Part shown: positions 1-10,101 of the stretch, in pieces
Position numbering within the stretch: the stretch's first letter is position 1
Layout of the letters: every line of letters begins with the position of its first letter
Origin: Sarcocystis neurona
Lineage: Eukaryota; Apicomplexa; Conoidasida; Eucoccidiorida; Sarcocystidae
Length of the DNA stretch: 64,000 bases
NCBI GenBank assembly: GCA_000727475.1
Contig: KL647307.1
Coordinates: 898,701-962,700 of the forward strand
Direction: 5' to 3'
Translations under genes and position numbers: made by a program
The notes under the pieces: generated by a model
Databases searched by the model: none
Told to the model about the DNA's origin: nothing
What the model saw: only the letters and a program-made list of their open reading frames with translations

Positions 1-1143
1 CGGCGCTAGTAACGTAGCAGTAAAGGCGGCCGTGGGGGTCGGCGTAGTCCTCCCTACTAAAAGGAGTGGCGTCCTTCCCGTTGTAGCAGCACTAGGAGAC
101 CTGGGGACAGTACTAATACCTTAGTGTAGATGTCTCTAGTAGTAGTGTTTGTTCCCGGTTTTCTCACGTGTGCGTCCTGTCTGCCTCTGAAACGAGTGGC
201 CGAAGACACACGACTAGTAGCACCGCTGGCAGTGCTGAATGAAAGAGGTCGTTGCGCGTGGTCGCAGGAGAATGGTTCCAATCCTCTTTGAGCAGGTGAA
301 GAAGGCAACGTCGTTGCACAGGAAATGAGAGAATAACGGGGAAGAAACCGGAGGCGAAACAAGAAGAAGACGAAGGAGGGCGGGTAGAAGAAGAAAACGA
401 AGAGAAAGGACAAGAAGAAAGGGAAGAAGAGAAGAGACGGCTCACAAAGAGGAAGAAGAGGGAGAAGACGAGGAAAACGCAGAAGACGAGTAAATAATTA
501 TAGAAGAGGAAGACGAACAAGAAAAGGAGGAAAAGCGAGAAGACGGAAGGCAGGAGAAAAATTGAATAAGCGACAATGAAGAAGAATAGGAAGAGGAAGA
601 ACAAGAAGAGGAAGACGCAGCCAAAAGAGAAGTGACCAGTGACACGTGCACACCATGATACGTTGAAGACGAGGCAGCGGGCACCTCTTAAGTTAGGGGG
701 GATCGAATAACAGCATGAAATCACCCCTACAATGTCCTGAACATGGCAAGAGGGAAGCGGCCCACAGCACCCGGGGCACCTGCCATGATGAAACAGCGCA
801 GAAATAGGTCGCTATAACTTAAGGAGGAGCACAAACCCGCTGCTCGAGACTAAGTGACGCCGGCTCATATTTTATCATACGCGTGAAAAGGGAGCAGGAG
901 GAGGAGGACGACGACGCGCAGCTGTCGAGAATATGAAACGAGGACGGGCGAAGGCGGAAGATGAGCGGAGACACAGGAACACCAGGAGAAGTCGACACAA
1001 ACTCAGCCACAGCCACACAGAGACCGGGGGACGCGGGACAGACACACGGAGGAAGGGGCGGACGGAAAAGAGACGAAAGAGGGAGAAGAGAAAACGTAGG
1101 CAGATCGTAGTAGCAGACGAACGACGAGCCAAAATGGACGTAC
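1..1143. other. Low-complexity stretch after the last resolved eEFSec exon
   Basis: Should hold the continuation of eEFSec on the minus strand, but no segment resembling its domain II (the GQGTVxTGT-type strand) is readable. Positions about 355-640 are almost pure purine on the plus strand (GAAGAAGA-type), so the minus strand is a CTT/TTC tract. Long open frames here on the minus strand are Phe/Ser/Leu products of that tract and I do not call them genes. Confidence 0.4.
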
Positions 1144-4100
1144 CGGGAAGAGCAGCAACAGCAACAATGCGAATCCCCGCTCCGAACGCCGTTTGAGCAA
1201 ATGTCGCCCGCAGCTTCTTCGATACCAAAGCTACCTGCAACAAACAAAAAGAGCACCACATACGTCGGTGGACCTTATCTGATACATACACAAACACACA
1301 CACACACACGTGTATTTACATATAAATACATATATCTATATGTATATGTATGTTCACGTACACACATACATACACACATACATACATATATATATGGATC
1401 GATACATATATATATATATGTATATCTTTGAGAATGTGGGTGACTGTATATGCACGTAGACGCAGAGTTGAGTCTACACATGCTTGCGTAGAGCCGAAGG
1501 CATTTCTCTCCCACCACGGCCGCTATTACTGTCAGAGTCCTACGGCTAGTACTACTATTGCTACGGCCTCTCCCCTTACCATTCATATATATATATACAA
1601 AACGTAGGTGAGTACGCATGGATACAGACACGCACTTGGGTCTACGCATGCGTGAGTAAAAATGACAGCATTTGCCTACCCCCACGGCGGCTAGGACCGA
1701 CACATTTCTAGAGCTAGTCCTACTATTACTGCGGTCTCCGCCTTTATCTTACACCTACAACTACCACGTTATACACCACGGCGACGACGACTCCTCCGGC
1801 TTCTCCTGCTCTAGGCGGGCTACACGATGCTTGGAGAGGTAATCCTCTTCTCAAGGCTACACAACTCAGATTATATATATATATAGAGAGAGAGATAGAC
1901 AGATAGGTATAGACATAGAAGTAGAAATCCACGTTGTTTACACGTCTTCATACATTATCACCCAACATCAGTATTCGTACAGACACGCTATTACACGAGC
2001 CAATACGTACACATATGTACACACGTAGGTACCTGTACGTGTAGGGATTTCATAGTATACTCATATGTGTTTATATGTATGTATGTGTACATGGCTTCAG
2101 GGGCGTCAGCAGAAAAATTCACAAACGTGTGGAAAGACGCATAGACACACAGCGACGGACTTGATAGATACATACGTACCTCTACGTGTAGACACGGGTA
2201 CCTGCACATGTACGGGTTTTATACTGAAACTCATATAGTGTGCATGCAACATGTGTGTGTGTAACAATTACACAAATGTACGGACAGATGGGCAGACACT
2301 CAGCTATCGACTCGATAGATATACCTGTCCTTTCCTCTGCTCTCATATACGCGTAACCGCCCCGATTAGTCACTTCAGCCGTACGAAGCAAAATGACGGC
2401 AGCAGCAGCACAGCAATAAAACAGCTTTTCACAAAGCGCAGAAACCGCAAAAGAGCACCAGCAGCACCGCACCCACCTCCACACGTCTACTCGTGTGCAG
2501 GAACCACGCACGCATGCGCACACGGTTTTATACACCCCTACACACAAACACACACAAAGGCAGACGTACGTCTCTGTGGAATGGCTGGTCCTTCTTTTGC
2601 TAAAGCTGCTCTTGCTGCTGCTGCTGCCACATGCGCGTTGCCTCGCTTGTTACCCCTTCCTGCTGCTGCAGATGCTTCTCTGCCGTTCTGAGGCTGCAGC
2701 CCGCGCTTCACTCGTCGCCGAAGATGCTGGTCAAGCGTTGTTTCTGCAGTAGCTATCCCTGTGCAACGTCTGCTGACAAGGCTGTCGCTTATGCCTCTCC
2801 TGCTGCCGTCTGTGTGTTGCTGCAGATACTGTTCTCTACGCTGCTGCTGCTGCTCCTGCGCCCGCGCTTCAGCTTCGGACGATGCAGGCACATGTCTGCT
2901 GTCGTTGCTGCAAGTGTTTCCCTGCTCGCGCCACCCCAGCTGCTGTAGCACTCCTGCTGTTTCTGCTCCGCTCCTGCAGCCACTGCTCCACTCCTGCGGC
3001 TGCTGCTGCGGCGTTTTTCTGTCTGTCGCTGCGGTAGCGCTGCGCAGTTGCTGCTTTGCTGGTGCGGCAGGTGTCGCCCGACTGCTGCGCCAGTCGCTCC
3101 GGTGCTGCTGCTGCTGCTACGCTCCTCGTTGCTTCTTACTTCTGCTGCTGATACTATTCCTGCTGAAGGCAAAAATTACCTTTTCGTCCCGTGACTCGGC
3201 AGGAATTAAGTCGATTTTATTGAGGACGATGATCAACTCGCAAGTCAGCAGCTCTGCGACGACGATACACTCTACAACAACAACAACAAAGAAGAGTATA
3301 TTGCAGTCGCCTACGTGCAGCCATATGTATACTCCTTCACATGTGAAGACCTGAAGATATATACACATGTGCATATCTCCCTCTCTTTCCTTCTTTCTCT
3401 CTTATAAATGTTCACTCACATACACAGAGAGAGACACCTGAGGATATACACACATGTATATATTTTCCTGTCTTTCTCGCGCTCTCCCCGTCTCCCTCTC
3501 TTTTTATATATATATGTATAAATATATGTGGAGAGAAACGAATACGTATACGTAAGTACGTACATACATATCAAGCGATAGGTATTCACCCATACAGATA
3601 TGTATACATATGTAAGAACTGCGAAGGACAGGACTATATATGTACCCTTTCCTCTCTCCGTATGTGTATATATACACATGTGTAGACATCTGTAGTCATA
3701 TATATATATATATATATTGTGTATATGTATATGTCCGTACATATTGAGCCACGAGCATACATTTGCATGTAGACACGTAGCAGCAGGAGTGCGACAGAGA
3801 AAATTGATACACACAGAAAGTGACAAGCCGATATGCAGACATGTAGACGAAGAGAAGGATAGACCGAGTGCCCTAACAAACATAGAAATACAAAGAAAAA
3901 CACGTCGCTTCGTACACAGGTGTGCAGATCTACTCACGCGTGTGTGCGTGTGTGTGGGTATGTGGACGTATATGCACGTCCAGAGACGTGAGCGGAGACA
4001 CGGAGGGCGACGGAGAGACGCAGACGCAGGCAGAAGGTGGCCACCGAGGCAGGTGTCAGTGAGGCCGAAGAGAAAAAAGAGAAATATATGCGGAAAGGAG

Positions 4101-7100
4101 AGCTGGAAGAGCAGAGGGCGAGAGAGACATATCCGCATGCAGCTCGTTGATTTAAAGGACGCAGAAGGACACGGATGCAGAAGAACGCAGAGGCTGCAAG
4201 AGGTCGTTTAACAGTTCGCTGCTGTCCCGTATATTCCCTAACAACCTACTAACCCCGAAGTCGGATTCGTAAACATACATACATATCAGTCTTTAGGAGT
4301 ACACAGACGTGAGTCACATATATATATATATATATGTATGTGTACACATATGTGTGTATATATATGTGTGGAGCAGCATGCAGCAGCGTCGTGGAGTCGC
4401 ATAATACGTATATGTGTGTATGTATTTGTATGTCCTGGGAGGGCACTTCATTCTATGTTCGTGTCGCATCCTTTAGACAGACGCCAATAGAAGAGAAACA
4501 GAGAAAGAAGGAAAAGGAGGGAAAGAGAAGGGGAAGAAGGAAAAGACGAAGAGGCAGGAAATAAGTGAGCGAATACCCACGCACGATATACAGGAAAATC
4601 GACATAGGATAAACAAGGGGCTAAGTGACGTGCTGCGAGGGAGAGCAGGAGCGAGAGAAGAGAGAGCGCGCAAGGGAAAAGGAAAGCAACACGCAGGCAG
4701 GACCCAGGCCACGCACGAACACGTGTATATCATCTGCAACGACAAAAAGAAGGGGAAAACGCGTCTTCACGCCTGTCGAGAATTCTACCTGCTGTTTGAG
4801 ACTGAATGCCCTTCGTTGTATCGATGACAAGTAGCACGCCGTGGACGATGTGGACTCCGCCAATTATTGTCCGCAGCAGCGACGCGTGTCCCGGGCAGTC
4901 CACCAGACACACCTGCGCCGCTGTCGGCGGAAAGAAGTCTGCGTGAAGAAGCGAAGTTGCAGGAGCAGCAGCTGAAGAGGAAGCGCGAAGAGACGGGGTC
5001 GCTGAAGAAGTGGAAGGAGGAGGATGAGGACCAGGAGAAGAAAAGTGGGAGGAAGAAGAGGAAGACCTGGACGAAGAAGAAAACGACTGAAAAGAAGAAG
5101 ATGAAGAAGCGTCTCGCACACTACGTATGCGTGGTGGTGCTGCTGCTGTTGCGGCAGAGGCGGTAGTGCTTCCGGCGGATTTGCCGAGAGCGGTGTACGT
5201 ACACCCGACGAGGCAGTCCGGGTCGTCTGGAGAAGCCTCCTTCCCGACGACCTGCTGCTGGGCAGTACGCACTTCTTTTCCCGTGTCTGCTCTGTTTTCC
5301 TCTTCTGCTGCGGCGGTTTCTTCTCCTTCCTGCTTCTCGGGCGGTGCTCCTCCTGCCGATCACAAAAAAGTGGCGCAGCTCCCGCCAAACGTTCGGTGAG
5401 AAGACAAGGAGCACAAGGCCTACCAGCGCACTCAAATAAAGACACGTATGAAAACTCTCTCTGGCCTTCTCTGTTGCCCGCTCTCTCTCTCTCCCTATTT
5501 CTCACTCTCTCTCTCTGTACGTGTTCAGATGGTGGTCCTTTTTCTCTCTCACCTAGACAAAGACACGTAAATGCGTTCCCCATAATATACGTGTGTGTAC
5601 ACCTACACATATATATTTATTACTGTTCAAGTGTCCATCTCCCTCTCTCTCTGCTTCCCGGTCTCTCCCTCTCTCACACTCTATTTACACATAGAGACGT
5701 TTGTTCTTTTTCTCCCTCACCTACACAAAGACAAATGCATGGGTCCTCTCTCTCTGTCTAGCTCTCTGTCCATCTCTCTCTCTCTATTTCTCTCTCTACC
5801 TCTCTATTTCTCGCCCTATCACTCTACACATCTCTCTCTCTGTCCCTCTCTGTCTGCCTGTCTCTGTCTGTCTGTCTCCGTCTCTGTCTCTCTCTCTGTA
5901 TGTCTTTTGCTGTATTTTTTCTCGCCCTGTTTTCCGCCCCGTCTGTTTGTGTCTCCGTGTCTCCCGTTCGTTTGTCGTTTGCTGTCTTTCTCTCTTTGCG
6001 TCTACGATGTTGACTACGTAGCTCTACGTTGGCATGTCTTGCGGTTGCGAAGGTGCGGGCTTCCTCTCTCACTCTTGCCGCACGTACACAGACACAGGCT
6101 GTATAAATTTAAAACACGTGTAGAAGCTGCTACCGTAGAGCTACACACCAATATATACATATATCTATTCGTAGTATGTGGATATATACACACTCAAATA
6201 TATATGAATGTATACGCGTGTACACATCATATAAATACATACGAGCATATGAATATCTACGTATTCACGTATATATGAATATACACGTGCGCACACATAT
6301 ACGAACACACGAGTACTTGCACATACATATACTCATATATATATATATATATATATCTACATACGCGTGCACATCATCTACGTGTAATTGAGTACATGCT
6401 TGCTTGCACAACCGCACATATATACATATATATAGATATATTTATATACGTATAGAAGAGTACATGTATGCATACACATTCATAAACATACATTATATAT
6501 ATGTTATATTCATTTATACGCATACACATCAGACAAAGGCATACAGATACAAAAGCACGTGTATGTATACACATTGATATGCATATAGGCATGCGGGTGT
6601 ATCAGGCACATGTGTATACATGTATGTATACATATAATTATGTACGTACAGACCAGTATGTGTATGTAGACACACTCGCATACAGATATATTTATATATA
6701 TATACATAAATGTACGCGTACACATCATAGAAATGTATGGGTATATTCCAGTACGTATACGCATCCACGTTCACCTACATATATATAAATATATATATAT
6801 ATACATGTACATATATACATGGGTACACATCATATAAATGCATACGCATATACGTGTGTGCGTACATATTCATCTATACATATATATATATATATACGTG
6901 CGCGTGCACATCATCTGCATGTGGACATATATACATATATAAGCAAATGCATGAGTATGTGTACGTATACACAGTCATATATATATATATACATCTGTTA
7001 TATTCTTTTAGGGTGTGCAGACGTCTTAGGCAGATGATGTACAACGGAAGAGGACTCATAAAGTGCCGAGGTGACGGGCGTACGAGGTGCTGCGAGGCAG

Positions 7101-7564
7101 GCAGCAGCAGCAGTTGCACTTTGTGCAGCAGCAGCTGCAGCAGCGGTGGAAGGACGCTGCAGCGGAAGATAGAAGGCAGTGAACCCCAGGTCAAGAGTCA
7201 TTCCTCGCTGCCTGCTCTGGGGCGCCTTGTCAAGCGCAGCGGTGCTCTTCACTTCTGTTAGAGCCCGCACTAGCGCAGTCTTCCCGCAGTCAATATGACC
7301 CAGCACGGCGATGTTCAGACACGCGTGCGGACTGCAGCAGCAAGGCGGCAAAGAAGACCAAGACGCGGGAGCAGGCGGAACAGAAGGCGGAGGACAAGGA
7401 GGCGGATGAGGTGCAGGGGAGCACGAAGAAGAAGACGACGAAAGGGAGGGTGACGAAGGTGGTCGCGGAGAAATTTTTGAGGAAGACGGAGTGGAAGAGA
7501 GGGCAGGAGCGGGAGGAGGACGAGGAGGGGGGACGGGAAGAGGAGCAGGCATTGTGGAAGGCAT
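1144..7564 (-). CDS. EEFSEC: Selenocysteine-specific elongation factor (eEFSec/SelB), 3' part unresolved
   Basis: GTPase that delivers selenocysteinyl-tRNA to the ribosome at UGA codons in the cytosol. Four exons in compatible phase: 7564-7084, 5352-4789, 3253-3180 and 1234-1144. G1 is GHIDCGKT (about residues 89-96), switch I ends RGMTLDLGF (about 120-128), G3 is VDCPGHASLLRTIIGG in exon 2, and G4 is NKID in exon 3. Exon 4 (SKKLRATFAQTAFGAG, then IVAVAALPG) matches the segment after G4 in human EEFSEC. The PQSRQRGMTLDLGF stretch separates it from eEF1A and eIF2-gamma. I started at the first in-frame ATG (7564), which gives an 85-residue Pro/Ser-rich N-terminal extension. About 165 Ala/Ser/Glu-rich residues interrupt the G domain between switch I and G3. 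Domains II-IV were not found below 1144; they are in unresolved exons or beyond the window edge. Confidence 0.92.
1429..1755. repeat. Two degenerate copies of a ~170-bp unit
   Basis: The segment at 1435-1580 (beginning gtgggtgactg, ending ctacggcctctccccttа-like) recurs diverged at 1605-1747 (beginning gtaggtgagta, ending ctgcggtctccgccttta), an offset of 169-170 bp. Both copies share gtctacrcatgc near their first third. It lies in the intron between eEFSec exons 3 and 4. A second pair, gtacctg at 2028 and 2197, has nearly the same 169-bp offset. Confidence 0.6.
2590..3160. repeat. CTG/GCTGCTG-rich tract in an eEFSec intron
   Basis: An imperfect CTG (CAG on the other strand) trinucleotide tract gives long spurious Leu/Cys/Ala frames on the plus strand and Gln/Ser/Ala frames on the minus strand. 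Phase says eEFSec exon 3 (ends 3180) joins exon 4 (starts 1234) directly, which makes the tract intronic. Such tracts are usually coding in coccidia, so an alternative exon remains possible. Confidence 0.5.
5440..6020. repeat. CT-rich polypyrimidine tract
   Basis: About 550 bp of (TC)n, TGTC and CTCT runs on the plus strand, purine-rich on the minus (eEFSec) strand. It sits in the 1.7-kb intron between eEFSec exons 1 and 2. Ser/Leu/Cys frames reading through it are compositional artefacts. Confidence 0.7.
6120..7010. repeat. AT-rich degenerate tandem array with recurring ACATCA(T/G) unit
   Basis: AT-rich block of TATATA and TACACGTGTA steps. The core ACATCAT (ACATCAG at 6526), usually preceded by CGYGTRC, recurs near 6224, 6371, 6526, 6722, 6827 and 6908, each followed by an A/T-rich half-unit such as ATAAATAC or CTACGTG. 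Spacing varies from 81 to 196 bp, as in a decayed satellite. It lies in the first eEFSec intron; Tyr/Ile/His/Thr frames across it are not genes. Confidence 0.6.
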
Positions 7565-10101
7565 GGAATTCAAGGAAAACACGAGGACACGGGGGGGAAA
7601 GTCAGACGTGAAGTGGAGAAATGGAGATAAGAGAAAAGAGACGGCAGACCGAAGAAGGAAAGCTTCATGCCGTACACGAAGCTAGGAAGTCTTTCAAGAG
7701 AAGATTGCCCTTGACCGAACCACACGAGTACGTCCACCTCTGTGTCTGTGTACCCGTACACATATGTCTATACACGGTATATACGTGTACACACATAAAG
7801 TGATATATATATATATACTTATATATTGAGAGAGAGAGAGAGGTAGAAAGAGACAGGTGGGGGGACGGTTAGAGGTCTGCTGAAGAGAAACGTGTGAATA
7901 CATATATATATATATATACGTGTATCTTTTAGAGGGGTGTGCATAGATGTAGACACCTCAGCAAACATTTGGGCAGAAACATACCTGTATGAATACGTAG
8001 ATGGCAGGTGGCGGCTGTTTATGCCCGACTTATACACGCAATACTCAGAGACACACCCATGTGTGTAAAGTTAATTGCACCCCCACTCGTGCTCCTGGAT
8101 TCGCATATCTTTATGGATAGCTACGACGACACGGCAGAAAAACGTCCGGGAAAACAAGCCATTCCTTTCCTCCCCGCGATATCTCTCCATGGTGACCTAT
8201 GTTCGTGGCTGTTCATTTTTCTCCGGGTCGTCCAGAAACGACGCGCAGGAACGGATGATTCCTTCAGTCTCCTACGCGATTTTGTCCCGCACTTTCCGCG
8301 AAAATGGCACGCAGAGATCGACAGAAGCAAATGCCTGCGGACGATACCGTACAGCTCTATCTCCGACGGACAGGCACACACCGTGTCAGTGCTCTCTGAC
8401 TTTCTACTGAAACGAGAGTGTAACGGTGTCCACAAGGACGACGAAAATTGAAGCTAAAAGATATTCTCAGCACCAGCCTGTGCACAGAGGAAACACGACG
8501 GATTTACGGATTTTCCTTTCTCCGCAAATCCACCACAGCAGCACAACAGTTCTTCACGCAGAATCCAGCAATGCAGCACACGGCACGTGGTTCCTGCGCG
8601 AGGCAGGCGACGACCAATGACTGCAAGCTACCAGCCAAAAGCTTGTATTCACTTAGAGACCTACTGCTGAACTATATTATGGCCTGTGTCGATGTACTAA
8701 ATATACAGGTGCAGACACGCAGACGTGGACGTACCATCTACTTCGTCAGCGACCTTGGCGTAGGCAGACAGCTGCATATATACGCGTATATGTTCCCCTT
8801 AACACACGAAAATGGGGCGACCAAACACTCATACCTCATACACACAAATGTACCCGCTACACCGTGTAGACAGATATGAACTCGACACACGCGTCTCTGT
8901 GCGTTAAGGCGGAAACACGGAGAAAGGTACGACGCTAGGCCGACAAGACGCGGGGACAAAAAGGGCTCTTTCGCTCAAAGCAAGGAGTAACCTGCAAAAA
9001 CAAGGCGTGTGGCGCAAAAAATGAGGCTTCGCCTTCGTGGACCATAACGAAATGAGTGAATGAAGAGAAATACTGGGGCAATTGAACGGGGACATGCAGC
9101 TATAGCGATGGGAGAGAAAGGGCTGCATGCAACAGGGACGCAAATGAGCAAAGACATGCAAATCGAAGCCACTTAACTCTCAACAGAACTCATCTTTTCG
9201 CCACTCTCACCCTTGGTTAATGTACTGGCGGGTCTGTTCAGCAGAAACAGCGAAATATGCTTTCGTGCCGGCAGGCTTTCTTCTGCTGTGGAATTGCTCG
9301 CCACCGGGTTCGAAATACCCGCAGCGCACCAGGGGTCGAAGCAGAAAGATCTTCCCCGAAAATCGTGCAGTTGGCCTAAATCCTTTGTAGGGACGAGAAG
9401 TGGAATTTCTCCATCAGAAGGAAGAAAGCAGACGCATTCGTTCCTCCGAACACCGTGCTCGACTTTCGGTTCGTTTTCCGAGCACGGTACTCAACTGCGG
9501 AACAACAGGATCTGCCGTGGAACAAGTGATTAGCAAAGAGTTCCAGTTCTCTGCGTGTACCTTCGGCAGGTATGCATCTTTTGCGTAGACATAAGGCATT
9601 TAGTCAACGGGAGCGTTTTTGAACTCTGGGAGCCGCTGTTGCTGCTCTGTCCTCCTCTACGTGGCAGCGGAGCCTTGCAAGGAAAAACAATTCTTCTTTG
9701 ACCTGGGTTTACATTGACGTGACGTATACCTCGTCGCCTTCCTTGTTGCAACATTTTAGGCCGTTTTACGTCTGCAAATGAATTTCTACACTCCCTCCAC
9801 TTCCCAGTGGAATTAATGCGGTCCACACTTCTTGCCTTCTCGTACGTGATAAGGACTTAACCATCAGGAGAGTGAGGAGGGTCAACACTTCTTGTTTCCG
9901 GTTGACAACAACGGTCACGTCTGAATTGGTACTTCTTTCCCCGTCCGTCTTTTTTCCACTGGTGGACTCGCGGTTCAACCGAGGTATTCGTGCTTTTTCC
10001 CTTGCGGTCACACCACCGTTCCTCTCGCCACACATGTGCTCACTACTGCAGTAGTGTATGTGCTGCATGCGGTGAGGCGTAGACTTGCCAAAAAAGACCT
10101 C
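7565..10101. promoter_or_regulatory. Divergent spacer between eEFSec and the DEAH helicase
   Basis: The eEFSec start (minus, 7564) and helicase start (plus, 10102) face away from each other, so both promoters and 5' UTRs should lie here. I see no convincing exon and no recognisable core-promoter motif. A short TA/GA microsatellite is at about 7803-7915. The rest is normal-complexity sequence with short overlapping open frames on both strands (for example about 8008-8450) that lack splice context or a protein-like composition. Confidence 0.45.

Noticed and set aside
57..724. Long minus-strand frames (118 and 186 codons) near the left edge
   Set aside because: They are Phe/Leu/Ser translations of a purine/pyrimidine tract, with no eEFSec-like motif and no splice context.
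2761..3354. 197-codon plus-strand frame rich in Leu/Cys
   Set aside because: Produced by the CTG tract antisense to eEFSec; it overlaps eEFSec exon 3 on the other strand.
3416..4138. 240-codon minus-strand frame
   Set aside because: Dominated by TA/CA microsatellite translation (Tyr, Ile, His, Thr) and lies within the intron between eEFSec exons 2 and 3.
5595..6278. 227-codon plus-strand Ser/Leu/Cys frame
   Set aside because: Reads through a (CT)n tract in an eEFSec intron; composition is that of the repeat.
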